The notes below the pieces were generated by a model. That model was not told the DNA's origin and made no database searches. It was given only the letters and a program-made list of their open reading frames with translations. Below, in pieces: positions 28,409 through 37,610 of a DNA stretch of 64,000 nucleotides. Each line of letters opens with the position of its first letter. The first letter of the stretch is position 1. The DNA is from an uncultured SAR86 cluster bacterium (GTDB taxonomy: Bacteria > Pseudomonadota > Gammaproteobacteria > Magnimaribacterales > AG-339-G14): contig CACJUN010000001.1 in the NCBI GenBank assembly GCA_902596665.1, forward strand, positions 455,935 to 519,934, written 5' to 3'. A program made the translations under genes and the position numbers.

Positions 28409-30175
28409 CTATAAAAGTTGTTTGGGTGCTTGAATTATTTTTGCCCTTAAATATTCCCCGAGTGATTTAGCTTGAGGATCCATTCTAGTCGAAGAAGAAA
28501 CTCCATCTTGAAGAATTCCACGGACATAGAAATTTAGTGAAAGAATGTTTGGTAATTCATACCTTTCAATTTCAAAGTTACTTAGATCAGGCAATAATTC
28601 CTTAAATTTGTCTACAGTTAAAAAGTCATACAGGAAAGCATAACTGTCTTTATTTTTTGCCCAAACTCCAACATTCGCACATCCACCCTTGTCGCCTGAA
28701 CGTGTTCCGTAAAGATTGCCAAATGGAACTTCTTCCAGAATTGTTTTATCAACTTCTGGATTAGAGTAAGGTTCTTTTTGATAGAGAATCTCTTCGTAAT
28801 CAAGCTGGCTTGTTGGAACCACTTCTTTCGTCTCTCCTAGAAAATGAACTTGTTCCCTAACAAATTTGCTGTCGACTAAAGCTGGCCAATATTCTATGAA
28901 AGGTCCGCTAGGTACTACCCCGCTTCTTCCTGTCCAACCAGGAAAATTAGCTAAAGCTAGTTCTACAATTTTTGCATTGAATAATCTGCCAACTTTATCA
29001 GCATCCTTAGACATTACATCAATTCTTAAGAATGCTTGGGCCTCCTCATTACTGTTTGGATTAATTTTATCGGTTCTGTGGAGTTGAACGTCTACCTTAT
29101 CAAATTGTTCTCTTCCGCCTACATTTTCGAAAATTGAATCAGTAATCAAATCTGCTTTTTCTTCTATATCTAAACCTGTTAATAAAAGTTCAATTCCGTT
29201 TCTAAAACCTCCAGCTAAATTAATACAAACCTTATGTTTGTCTGGAGGGCTGCTTCCTTTGCAACCACTGACATAAACTCTATCGTTGGATTCTTGTTCG
29301 ATTTTTAGAGTATCAAAATTGGCAATTACGTCAGGATTAATATAAGCGGGACTGCTTATTTCATATAGAAGTTGTGCCGTTACAGTACCAACAGAAACCA
29401 ATCCTCCGGTATTAGGATGTTTAGTAATTGTAAAATTTCCATCCTCTTCTATTTCTGCAATGGGATAACCAACGTTACTGAATGAAGGCACTTCTCTAAA
29501 GAATGAATAATTACCTCCGGTAACTTGCGCTCCACATTCAATTAGGTGGCCAGCTGCAAGAGCACCAGCTAATTTATCGTAGTCATTTCTTTGCCAATTG
29601 AACTTCCAGGCAGCAGGACCAATTACTACTGCAGCATCTGTGACTCTTGGACAAATAATCACATCTGCTCCTGAGTCCAGCGCTTCTTTAATACCCCAAG
29701 CGCCAAAGTAAGCATTTGCAGTTACAGCTTTTTTATCATAATCAAAAAGAGATACATTCGTATCAATATTTTTTATTTCCTCTCCTGATTCATTTAATTT
29801 TGATAATTCAGGCATGAGGTCATCACCATCGATATAAGCTACTTTTAACTCTAAATTGAGTTCTGAAACAATGTCTTCAATCATTGAAGCCATGCCTTTT
29901 GGGTTTAATCCCCCTGCATTGGTAACAATTTTTATTCCTTCTTGCTGACATTTTTCGGCTACATCCTTAAATTGTTTTAAAAAGGTTCCCACATAACCAT
30001 GATCTTCACCTCTTTTAAGCTTTTGGTTATAAAGAATGGTCATAGTTAATTCAGCCAAGTAATCTCCAGTTAGAACATCTATCGGACCTCCATCAACCAT
30101 ATCCTTAGCAGCAGAGAGTTTATCTCCATAGAAACCGCTGCAATTTGCAATTTTTATTACTTCATTTTTTGTCAT
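28409..30175 (-). CDS. DUF1446 / AtuA-like protein
   Basis: A 588-residue protein with the AtuA large domain (IANCSGFYGDKLSAAKDMV; ADVIICPRVTDAAVVIGPAAW; GAQVTGGNYSFFREVP; CKGSSPPDKHKVCINLAGGF) and the C-terminal ferredoxin-fold domain beginning near YGTRSGDKGGCANVGVWAK. AtuA is required for acyclic terpene (citronellol/geraniol) use in Pseudomonas, though its reaction is not well defined. Close linkage to a carboxylase pair and a crotonase supports an Atu-like or related branched acyl-CoA pathway. Its start overlaps the EamA gene by 14 bp. Confidence 0.9.
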   Translation of the reverse strand: MTKNEVIKIANCSGFYGDKLSAAKDMVDGGPIDVLTGDYLAELTMTILYNQKLKRGEDHGYVGTFLKQFKDVAEKCQQEGIKIVTNAGGLNPKGMASMIEDIVSELNLELKVAYIDGDDLMPELSKLNESGEEIKNIDTNVSLFDYDKKAVTANAYFGAWGIKEALDSGADVIICPRVTDAAVVIGPAAWKFNWQRNDYDKLAGALAAGHLIECGAQVTGGNYSFFREVPSFSNVGYPIAEIEEDGNFTITKHPNTGGLVSVGTVTAQLLYEISSPAYINPDVIANFDTLKIEQESNDRVYVSGCKGSSPPDKHKVCINLAGGFRNGIELLLTGLDIEEKADLITDSIFENVGGREQFDKVDVQLHRTDKINPNSNEEAQAFLRIDVMSKDADKVGRLFNAKIVELALANFPGWTGRSGVVPSGPFIEYWPALVDSKFVREQVHFLGETKEVVPTSQLDYEEILYQKEPYSNPEVDKTILEEVPFGNLYGTRSGDKGGCANVGVWAKNKDSYAFLYDFLTVDKFKELLPDLSNFEIERYELPNILSLNFYVRGILQDGVSSSTRMDPQAKSLGEYLRAKIIQAPKQLL

Positions 30176-31055
30176 GATTACTCTTTCTCTCGTTTAAACC
30201 CGCAATATAAATTCCTATAATCAAAATAATACCACCTAAGATCTGTTGAAATAAGAGCAGTTCATTAAAGAGAAACATACTCAATATTGCTGCCGTTAAA
30301 ACTTGTAAAAGCAAAATGAGAGATGTGAATTGCGCGCTTATCTGAGATAAGCCATAAATGACTAATCCTTGTCCAATGATTTGAACCAGCGTGGACTGTA
30401 ATAAAAGATTCCCTGCTCCCTGAAGAGAAATTGGAAACTTTATACCGGTCTCAAAAAAACCAAGAGCTAAAAGAGGAATGCAACCAAACAAAGCTGAGTA
30501 AAGCATGAGCTGAAATGTATCTAAATTGCTTGATAGTCTTCTCACAGATACCAAATATCCTGCATAAAAAATTGCAGCCAGCAAAGAAAGTAAGTCCCCT
30601 CTAAGGTTTTTGCCTAAAAAAATATCAAAATTTTGAAGGTTAAGAATAATTAAGCTGACGCCTATAAAAGAAAGAATTAAGGAGATTAGAAACAATTTAC
30701 TAATTCTTTCCTTAAAAAGTAAAAAGGATATGATTCCGACGTATATTGGCGCAGTGTTAACTAACAAAGCCGCATTAGTTACAGGAGTGATCATGATTGC
30801 CGTATGCCATAGTGCAATGTCTGCACCAAAAAATATTCCAGGCAATGCAAGAATATAAAGATTTGTATTTACGAAAAATTTCTTGCCTTTAATAGCTCCG
30901 TAAATCAGTAAAATTAAGAAAGCAAAAAAGAAACGATAAAACCCTGTCATCGAGGGAGAAACTTCACTGTAACGCATAAGTATTGGAGCTAATCCAATTA
31001 ATATCGCACCGATTACCGTGGAAAGGTAAAAAGGATATTTATTTTGAACACTCAT
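30162..31055 (-). CDS. EamA/DMT-superfamily transporter
   Basis: A 297-residue inner-membrane protein with about ten transmembrane segments arranged as two EamA repeats; RYSEVSPSMTGFYRFFFA and the second-half GYLVSVRRLSSN are family-like. The ATG at 31055 is chosen over an in-frame TTG at 31073, which would leave only 19 bp before the divergent xseA. It overlaps the AtuA-like gene, so it may export or import a metabolite of that pathway. The substrate is unknown. Confidence 0.88.
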   Translation of the reverse strand: MSVQNKYPFYLSTVIGAILIGLAPILMRYSEVSPSMTGFYRFFFAFLILLIYGAIKGKKFFVNTNLYILALPGIFFGADIALWHTAIMITPVTNAALLVNTAPIYVGIISFLLFKERISKLFLISLILSFIGVSLIILNLQNFDIFLGKNLRGDLLSLLAAIFYAGYLVSVRRLSSNLDTFQLMLYSALFGCIPLLALGFFETGIKFPISLQGAGNLLLQSTLVQIIGQGLVIYGLSQISAQFTSLILLLQVLTAAILSMFLFNELLLFQQILGGIILIIGIYIAGLNERKSNHDKK

Positions 31056-31080
31056 CTTTAAGCATTTATTCAAGATTAGC

Positions 31081-31086
31081 TATACT
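31081..31086 (+). promoter_or_regulatory. Candidate -10 box of xseA
   Basis: TATACT lies 6 nt before the xseA ATG with no Shine-Dalgarno sequence between, again consistent with a leaderless mRNA. No convincing -35 was found. Confidence 0.35.
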
Positions 31087-31092
31087 GCACTA

Positions 31093-32451
31093 ATGAACTG
31101 GAATGATCAAAAGGACAATAGATACATCTTCACAGTTAGCGAATTAAATAATTCAGCAAAAAAAACTTTAGAAAATTCATTTTCAGATATCTGGATTAAA
31201 GGTGAGATATCAAATTTTAAATCTTATCCATCTGGGCATTGGTATTTCACTCTTAAAGATGAGGAATCTCAAATTCAATGCGTTATGTTTAAGTTCAAAA
31301 ATTCATTATTAAATTTTATCCCCAAGGAAGGAGATGAATTTATTGCTTTAGGCAGTGCTTCAATGTACTTGGCAAGAGGAAATTATCAGTTTCAAGTTGA
31401 ATCACTGGAAAAAGATGGGATTGGAAAGCTTTATGAAGAATATGAAAAACTTAAGACTAGACTGAACAATCAAGGATTATTTGATGAAAGCAACAAATTA
31501 GAAATACCTAGCTATCCTCAAAAAATTGCATTGATTACATCTGAAAAAGGAGCGGTGCTTCAAGATATTAAGAATGTCTTAAATAGAAGAGCCCCGAGCA
31601 TTGAGGTCAATTTATTCTCATCTCTTGTTCAAGGAGAGGAAGCAGAACAGAGTATTCTCAACAACTTAAATCTGATAAATGAAATTCAACCACAATATAA
31701 ATATGATTTGCTTGTATTTGCCAGAGGTGGAGGATCGATTGAAGATCTGTGGGTTTTTAATTCAGAAAAAATTGCTTTAGCAATATCTAAACTAAATATT
31801 CCAACTATAAGTGCAATTGGTCATGAGACAGATTTTACAATATGTGATTTTGTTTGTGACTTAAGAGCACCAACTCCGTCCGGTGCAGCGGAAATTATTT
31901 CTTCAGAAATATTTCAAATTTCTAATTCTTTAGAAAATTATGAAAAATTTTTAAATAAGGTTTTTTTTAATAATTTAAATTTTCTTAATCAAGAAGTTAA
32001 AAACCTTAGTCAAAGAATCATAAACCCATTGAATAAAATAAATGAAAATTTTCTTAAACTAGATGAGAGCACTCTTAGATTGCATAATTCATTTTTGAGT
32101 GGATTCAATAAAGTGAGGGAAATCATAAACTTCTCAAAAAGGTCCATAGATTTATTAAACCCAAATTCTAAATTGGCTCGATTTAAGGAAAATATAGATG
32201 ATAATTTATCAAAAATTAAAACGCTTCATTCAAAGCATCTTAGTGAGAAACAAAATCTCATCACATCGTATTCTTCACAGATTGAGCAACTAAGTCCTTT
32301 CAATGTTTTAGAAAGAGGTTATTCAATTGTCAGGAATAAAAAAGGAGTTGTGGTCAAATCAATAGATGATATTTCTTTGGAAGATAAAATATCTGTCACT
32401 TCTGCGAAAATATCCTATGAAGCTGATGTTACAAATATAAATAATGATTAG
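31093..32451 (+). CDS. xseA: Exonuclease VII large subunit
   Basis: Single-strand-specific exonuclease subunit with an N-terminal OB fold (YIFTVSELNNSAKK; WIKGEISNFKSYPSGHWYF), the catalytic region IALITSEKGAVLQDI, LLVFARGGGSIEDLWVFN and AIGHETDFTICDFVCD, then a long coiled-coil tail from about residue 275. It has 452 residues, as expected. The stop overlaps the M23 gene start by 8 bp. The small subunit xseB is not in this window. Confidence 0.96.
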   Translation: MNWNDQKDNRYIFTVSELNNSAKKTLENSFSDIWIKGEISNFKSYPSGHWYFTLKDEESQIQCVMFKFKNSLLNFIPKEGDEFIALGSASMYLARGNYQFQVESLEKDGIGKLYEEYEKLKTRLNNQGLFDESNKLEIPSYPQKIALITSEKGAVLQDIKNVLNRRAPSIEVNLFSSLVQGEEAEQSILNNLNLINEIQPQYKYDLLVFARGGGSIEDLWVFNSEKIALAISKLNIPTISAIGHETDFTICDFVCDLRAPTPSGAAEIISSEIFQISNSLENYEKFLNKVFFNNLNFLNQEVKNLSQRIINPLNKINENFLKLDESTLRLHNSFLSGFNKVREIINFSKRSIDLLNPNSKLARFKENIDDNLSKIKTLHSKHLSEKQNLITSYSSQIEQLSPFNVLERGYSIVRNKKGVVVKSIDDISLEDKISVTSAKISYEADVTNINND

Positions 32452-33256
32452 AAAATTATTTCCGATAATTTTTTTAATTGTTATTTCCTGTTCAAATAGA
32501 ATAATAAGTATTAAAAACGACTGTAACTTTCCTAAATCTAATCTTGTTCCAGGCGGACACATCACAGTTACTTCAAATGATTATCAGGAAAATTTTCAAG
32601 GTATTCAGTGTTTTAATAGCGATAGAACCTTTACTTTGGTTTACCCAGTCCCATTGGAGCTTAAAAACCAAAGAATTTATGTTTCTGATAGAGTTTTTGT
32701 TATTCAAGAAAAAAAATTTAGGGAGTCCAGAATCACTATAGAGGACCAAAATTTTATAAAAATATCTCCTGAATCAAGGAAAAGAATAAGAGAAGAACAA
32801 GTAATATTAAATTCCAAATATGAAGTTAACTCAGATCAAATAAATTTAAATTGGCCTATGATTCAGCCAGTTTCTGGTTATATTTCAAGTAGATTTGGAT
32901 TGCGTAGATTTATAAATGGTTCTCCTAGAAACCGCCATCTCGGTCTTGATATTGCTAACAGCGAAGGTACAAAAATAATTGCTCCATTAAATGGAAGAGT
33001 CATTTTTGTAGGAAACCTTTTTTACAAAGGGAACAATATAATACTTGATCATGGGAATGGATTTCTTTCTTCTTATTCTCATTTAAATGAGATATTTGTA
33101 AACGAGAATGAATATCTTGAAAAGGGTCAACTAATTGGAACCGTTGGCTCTTCAGGAAGGGTGACCGGCCCTCATTTACATTTTGAAATCTTCATTAAGG
33201 GAAGAAGAATTGATCCCGAAGGTCTAATTAACGAGCTCCAATCTTTGGATTATTGA
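32444..33256 (+). CDS. M23-family peptidase, lipoprotein
   Basis: A 270-residue murein endopeptidase or NlpD/EnvC-like activator. The N-terminus MIRKLFPIIFLIVISCSN has a hydrophobic segment and a VISC lipobox. The C-terminal LytM domain carries the zinc motifs HLGLDIAN (His and Asp) and HLHFEI (HxH), so it appears catalytically complete. No LysM domain is evident. It is cotranscribed with xseA and overlaps the convergent TlpA-like gene by 33 bp, the deepest convergent overlap in the window. Confidence 0.9.
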   Translation: MIRKLFPIIFLIVISCSNRIISIKNDCNFPKSNLVPGGHITVTSNDYQENFQGIQCFNSDRTFTLVYPVPLELKNQRIYVSDRVFVIQEKKFRESRITIEDQNFIKISPESRKRIREEQVILNSKYEVNSDQINLNWPMIQPVSGYISSRFGLRRFINGSPRNRHLGLDIANSEGTKIIAPLNGRVIFVGNLFYKGNNIILDHGNGFLSSYSHLNEIFVNENEYLEKGQLIGTVGSSGRVTGPHLHFEIFIKGRRIDPEGLINELQSLDY

Positions 33257-33667
33257 CTCTTTTGTTTGTGGACCTCTCAAAACTTCTTTCACATTTAAAT
33301 CTCTATCAATGATTACCGTCACGGGAAGAGTTTCTGGAATGTCAATTCCAAAGATTTGATAGGGACTTGTTAAGAGAGAAGGTATCCTTGCATTGAACCT
33401 TATTAGTTGTTCGTCTAATTCTGCTCCAGCAAGTTCATCGAAGTGAAATAAGTAAACATTAAGTTCATCTTTATTCTCTTCATATAAAGCATTCAATTCA
33501 GGAATCTCTTTAATACAAGGTGGGCACCAGTCTGCCCAAAAATTTATCACTGTGTTCTTTTCCTTTAAATCTTCCAGCATCAAACCATTTTGTTTATGAA
33601 TCATAAGATCTGATTCGGAGCATGCCGTAATGATTAGTAAAAAAAAGGATAATTTTATAATTCTCAT
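33224..33667 (-). CDS. TlpA-like thioredoxin lipoprotein
   Basis: A 147-residue protein with a signal peptide and lipobox ITACSE, then a thioredoxin fold with active site WADWCPPCIKE (about residues 44-54) and a cis-Pro in LPVTVII. It would reduce disulfides at the periplasmic face of a membrane. It ends the DUF2066-pgsA-hda-tlpA minus-strand operon and overlaps hda by 4 bp. Confidence 0.9.
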   Translation of the reverse strand: MRIIKLSFFLLIITACSESDLMIHKQNGLMLEDLKEKNTVINFWADWCPPCIKEIPELNALYEENKDELNVYLFHFDELAGAELDEQLIRFNARIPSLLTSPYQIFGIDIPETLPVTVIIDRDLNVKEVLRGPQTKESIIQRLELVN

Positions 33668-34350
33668 GACTCTAAGATTTCTTTTAACAAAGGCACCGTG
33701 ATATTTCTTTTTTTTGATAGGGAGTATTCATCAATTTTTTGAACTAAGTTAATTATATTCTCAAGGTTTCTAGAGCTTCTTTCTAAAGCGTACGATAGTA
33801 CAGACTTATCAATCGATATGCCTCTTTTATTGAAAATTAATTTCATCAATATTCTTTTTTCCTCATCGTTTAATTCAGCAAAACTCATAGCAGAAATTGA
33901 TGCGATTCTTGATTGAAGATCCTTCAAATTAAATTCGATTGAATTAAGAGGTTTATCAGAAAGAAAAATAATTTTATTTTTATCTGCTTCATTTAATTCG
34001 TTGTAAAGGTTAAAAATTCCTAACTCCCAATTGGAATCAGTAGGAGCAAGATCTAACCTATCCAATACTATTAAATCGAAATAAGATATACCTTCTAGGA
34101 TTTGTTCAGAAAAATAATCATCTTCTAGTGATGCATAAAAAATTTTTTTATCAAAATGAAAACAATTGATAAACGAATTTAAAATATACTTCTTCCCTGA
34201 CCTTTCGTCTCCGTAAAGCAAAATAAATTTATTATTTTCAGAAAAGAAATTCTCAAGCTGTTTAAAGTTTTTCTCAAATGTATCAATTGACTGCAAATTC
34301 TCTTTTGATAGATAAATTTCTGAATTGAACTTGAAAGTCTTTTGATCCAT
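33664..34350 (-). CDS. hda: DnaA-related regulatory protein Hda
   Basis: A 228-residue protein with a single AAA+ domain lacking the DnaA DNA-binding domain. Hda with the sliding clamp promotes DnaA-ATP hydrolysis and limits re-initiation. Walker A is LLYGDERSGKKYI, where the usual Ser/Thr after GK is Lys; Walker B is LIVLDRLDL; the C-terminal box is RSSRNLENIINLVQKID. The ATG at 34350 shares its A with the upstream stop TGA; an in-frame GTG sits one codon earlier. Placement next to DUF2066 and purM is typical of Gammaproteobacteria and supports Hda. Confidence 0.88.
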   Translation of the reverse strand: MDQKTFKFNSEIYLSKENLQSIDTFEKNFKQLENFFSENNKFILLYGDERSGKKYILNSFINCFHFDKKIFYASLEDDYFSEQILEGISYFDLIVLDRLDLAPTDSNWELGIFNLYNELNEADKNKIIFLSDKPLNSIEFNLKDLQSRIASISAMSFAELNDEEKRILMKLIFNKRGISIDKSVLSYALERSSRNLENIINLVQKIDEYSLSKKRNITVPLLKEILES

Positions 34351-34895
34351 CACTTTATGTTGCGTAGGATTTTTATGCCAGGATCAATGAAATAAACTAT
34401 CAAGCTTAAGGTATTTGTGAATATAAAAAGGATTGATATCCAGTAAATTGCTATATCAGTAACTAAAAAGCCAACGGCATCAATTAAAATAATGCCAACC
34501 AATAAGAGTAAAATTGTTGTATTTAATTTTCCAAGATAATTTGGAGCAACTTGATAATCAGATATCAAGTAATTTGCCAGTACTACCCCTACAATAATTA
34601 ATAAATCTCTGCCAAGAACCATAAACATAAACCAGTTTTCGATGAGGTCTATTGAACCTAAAGAAATTATTGTTGCCACCACCAATGTTTTATCTGCAAC
34701 TGGATCAGCAATTTGTCCAAATCTTGATTGCCATGAAAATTTTCTAGCTAAAAATCCATCTAGTAAATCTGATATCCCCGCTAAAAAAAATATTCCTAAG
34801 GCCAAAAAAAATTGTTCCTCTAATATGAAAATTATGAGGGGATACACAGAGAGAAGTCTCAATACCGTAAGGATATTTGGAATATTTGAAAGCAT
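34350..34895 (-). CDS. pgsA: CDP-alcohol phosphatidyltransferase, PgsA-like
   Basis: A 181-residue membrane enzyme with several hydrophobic helices and the family signature D-x2-DG-x2-AR-x8-G-x3-D-x3-D, visible as DLLDGFLARKFSWQSRFGQ continuing into IADPVADK. The family includes phosphatidylglycerophosphate synthase, the likely role for anionic phospholipid synthesis. A cardiolipin-type or other CDP-alcohol transferase cannot be excluded. It follows DUF2066 with no gap and touches hda. Confidence 0.85.
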   Translation of the reverse strand: MLSNIPNILTVLRLLSVYPLIIFILEEQFFLALGIFFLAGISDLLDGFLARKFSWQSRFGQIADPVADKTLVVATIISLGSIDLIENWFMFMVLGRDLLIIVGVVLANYLISDYQVAPNYLGKLNTTILLLLVGIILIDAVGFLVTDIAIYWISILFIFTNTLSLIVYFIDPGIKILRNIK

Positions 34896-35888
34896 TTAAT
34901 TTATATTCTGAAAAATTATTTCTTCAGACGATTTGCTGCTCAAAGTTAGTAAATTATCAGTCAGCATTACTTCAACAAGGTCATCGGAATCAGAGTCAGT
35001 GGTAACTATAAAACTAAACATATTATCCTCTAGTCTGTGAAGAAATGACTTTTTAACCAAGAAATTTTGGTTAAGGAACTCTTTGAATGTCTGAAGAGCG
35101 TCAAAAGATGTATTTCCTTGAACGGTAATGAGAATCTTTTTATTTTTTGATCCAGATTTCACTCTGTAAGGATCCGATATATTGTCTAAAAGACCTTGGA
35201 TTGCATCGAAAGGAAGAAAGCTATTATAGGGATTTAAATTAGAAAAAACATTATTTGGTTCCTCAGGCAGGTAACAAAGAAATCCTTTTTCTCTATAACA
35301 ATACATCCATCCATCGGGAGAATATTTCTCATTATTAAAATAAATGTTTTCAAAGCTTTCCATATTTTTCCCTTCATAGAAGGTGATTTCTGTTGAGTCT
35401 AGAATTGGATATATAGCTCTCCCTCCCCTTTTTTTGGCTTCAGAAGAAATAATGTCTTTTAAAACGTTACATTCATCTAAGGCCATCTGATATGTTTTTG
35501 ATTTTAGTTCGCTTGATAAATTACAGTTTACCCAAACGACTGCTTTTAATTTTTTTTCTGTAAATAAAGAAAAATTTAAATCAAATAATTTTGATCTCAG
35601 TTCTACAGCATCGATTTTAATTTCAATAAAATTTTTATTTTGCTCTTGTAAGAACTTGTATTCCCTGACGTAAGAGTTCAAGTCAAGATCCATAATTTTT
35701 TTTGAATTCCTTGTCTCCTCAAAATTTCCAGTTGCTCTAACAATTGCTTCTAGAACTGCTTGATCTAAGTAAAAAGAAATATCGTTTCCAGTATCTTCAA
35801 TTTTTACTGTATAGACCTCAGGAAGATCAGATTGACTGGCTAAAAAAATAGCTTGGAAAAAAAGAAAAATTAAGAATACCTTCCTCAT
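34896..35888 (-). CDS. DUF2066 envelope protein
   Basis: A 330-residue exported protein with signal peptide MRKVFLIFLFFQAIFLASQS. The region YTVKIEDTG...LDQAVLEAIVRATGN and the later FALTVLVY-like strand pattern fit DUF2066, a gammaproteobacterial family encoded beside hda and purM. The function is unknown. It heads the minus-strand operon and is divergent from purM across about 47 bp. Confidence 0.8.
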   Translation of the reverse strand: MRKVFLIFLFFQAIFLASQSDLPEVYTVKIEDTGNDISFYLDQAVLEAIVRATGNFEETRNSKKIMDLDLNSYVREYKFLQEQNKNFIEIKIDAVELRSKLFDLNFSLFTEKKLKAVVWVNCNLSSELKSKTYQMALDECNVLKDIISSEAKKRGGRAIYPILDSTEITFYEGKNMESFENIYFNNEKYSPDGWMYCYREKGFLCYLPEEPNNVFSNLNPYNSFLPFDAIQGLLDNISDPYRVKSGSKNKKILITVQGNTSFDALQTFKEFLNQNFLVKKSFLHRLEDNMFSFIVTTDSDSDDLVEVMLTDNLLTLSSKSSEEIIFQNIN

Positions 35889-35896
35889 TGCTAAAT

Positions 35897-35906
35897 CATT
35901 ATAATG
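35897..35906. promoter_or_regulatory. Palindromic -10 element between DUF2066 and purM
   Basis: CATTATAATG is a perfect 10-bp palindrome that places TATAAT on plus (35900-35905) and on minus (35903-35898). It lies in the only intergenic room between the two divergent genes if purM starts at TTG 35936. It may drive both directions. Confidence 0.5.
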
Positions 35907-35935
35907 ATTATTTCAAAAAAAAATTCACTGAAATA

Positions 35936-36979
35936 TTGAGCAAGCAGAAGAAGATAACCTATAAATCGTCTGGCGTTGATGTCAACTTAGGTTACAAGCT
36001 TGTCGACATTATTAAACCTTTTGCAAAAAAGACGCTTAGAAAAGAAATAGATTCAAACATAGGTTCATTTGCTGCTCTTGCTTCTATACCAAAAAACTAT
36101 AAAAGCCCTAAACTTGTTGCATGTACTGATGGAGTTGGCACAAAAATTTCAATAGCAGAAAAACTTAATGATCACAGCACTGTTGGTGAAGATCTTGTTG
36201 CCATGTGCGTGAATGATTTGATAACTGTAGGTGCTGAGCCTCTTTTCTTTTTAGATTATCTTGTGACAGATAAAATTAATTTAAGAAAAAAGAAACAAAT
36301 CTTTAAAGGAATATCAAAAGGCTGTCTGGCAGCTGGATGCTCTCTTATCGGAGGGGAAACAGCTGAACATCCAGATGAATTTCCAAAAGGAAAATATGAT
36401 TTGGCAGGTTTTTCAGTTGGAGTAGCAGAAAAAAATAAAATACTAAAAATTAGCAATGTAAAAAATAATGATCTTATTTATGGCCTCTCATCTACTGGGT
36501 TACATTCAAATGGATTCTCATTAATAAGAAAGCTCATACAAGCGAGAAAGATAAATTTGAAAGCTCGAATGGGGAAAACAACTTTAGGCAAAGCAATTCT
36601 TAAACCAACGAAAATTTATGTAAATGTTGTCCGTGAGTTATCCAAATCTATTTCTCTCAAACAAATTTGTCATATTACCGGAGGCGGCATCGTAGAAAAC
36701 TTACCAAGAGTTATTCCAAATGGTAAATGTGCTCATATAGATTTTTCCAGGGGATACCCTTTTCATAAAGATCTTTTTGATCTAATTTCCTCAAAAGCTA
36801 ACCTAACAATTAAGGAAATGACTGAGGTCTTTAATTGTGGAGTTGGGTTGATAGTAATTATTCATCCCGCTGACAAAGCTAATTTAGAATACAAACTGAA
36901 AAAATCTAGACAGCCGTTTGTCAGACTAGGAAAGGTAGTAAACGATAAAACGAAGAAATTAGAGATACAATTTGGGTGA
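35936..36979 (+). CDS. purM: Phosphoribosylformylglycinamidine cyclo-ligase (AIR synthetase)
   Basis: Makes AIR from FGAM in purine synthesis. The PurM motifs are ITYKSSGVDVNLGYKLVD, FAALASIP, ACTDGVGTKI, DLVAMCVNDL, AAGCSLIGGETAEHP and LSSTGLHSNGFSLIR. The TTG at 35936 gives MSKQKKITYKSSGVDV, matching the family start; a TTG at 35888 would overlap the divergent gene and bury the promoter. This gives 347 residues, the usual length. It overlaps purN. Confidence 0.93.
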   Translation: MSKQKKITYKSSGVDVNLGYKLVDIIKPFAKKTLRKEIDSNIGSFAALASIPKNYKSPKLVACTDGVGTKISIAEKLNDHSTVGEDLVAMCVNDLITVGAEPLFFLDYLVTDKINLRKKKQIFKGISKGCLAAGCSLIGGETAEHPDEFPKGKYDLAGFSVGVAEKNKILKISNVKNNDLIYGLSSTGLHSNGFSLIRKLIQARKINLKARMGKTTLGKAILKPTKIYVNVVRELSKSISLKQICHITGGGIVENLPRVIPNGKCAHIDFSRGYPFHKDLFDLISSKANLTIKEMTEVFNCGVGLIVIIHPADKANLEYKLKKSRQPFVRLGKVVNDKTKKLEIQFG

Positions 36980-37610
36980 TATCAAAAAACTCGCTGTTTT
37001 AGTATCTGGAAACGGAAGTAATCTTCAATCAATCATTGATTCTATAAATATTGGTGAAATTAATGCAAACATTTCACTTGTTATATCTAATATTGAAACC
37101 GCTTTTGCATTAACAAGAGCTAAACAAGAAAATTTGAATAGTGCTTTCTTGAATCATAAAAATTTTTCATCAAGAGAGAGTTTTGATCAAGCACTGAGTG
37201 AACTACTGATTAAACATGAAGTAGATTTAATTGTTTTAGCAGGTTTCATGCGGATACTGTCTAATAGTTTTATAGAAAAATTTAATAGAAAAATTATCAA
37301 TATCCATCCTTCTCTTCTGCCTAAATATCCTGGTCTCAACACTCATGAAAAAGTAATAAATAACAAGGATAAGTTTCACGGAGTGACAATTCATCTTGTA
37401 GACGAAGGCTTGGATAGCGGTCCAATAATTGCTCAAGCTAGATTTAAAGCTACCAAATATAAAGATATTGATGGTTTGATTACAAAAGTTCACTCAATAG
37501 AACATAAACTTTATCCAATGATTATCAAGATGATAGTTGAAGGAGAAATTAACCTTAATGAACTTAATGGAAAAAATTTTAAATGTTACGAGGATGAATT
37601 TGATTTATAA
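36972..37610 (+). CDS. purN: Phosphoribosylglycinamide formyltransferase
   Basis: Transfers a formyl group from 10-formyl-THF to GAR. The motifs are VLVSGNGSNLQ, the catalytic Asn/His in IINIHPSLLPK, PGLNTHEKVI and GVTIHLVDEGLDSGPI with the catalytic Asp. The length of 212 is normal. The start appears to be TTG (TTG GGT GAT), overlapping purM by 8 bp. It depends on the formyl-THF that FolD also makes. Confidence 0.95.
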   Translation: MGDIKKLAVLVSGNGSNLQSIIDSINIGEINANISLVISNIETAFALTRAKQENLNSAFLNHKNFSSRESFDQALSELLIKHEVDLIVLAGFMRILSNSFIEKFNRKIINIHPSLLPKYPGLNTHEKVINNKDKFHGVTIHLVDEGLDSGPIIAQARFKATKYKDIDGLITKVHSIEHKLYPMIIKMIVEGEINLNELNGKNFKCYEDEFDL

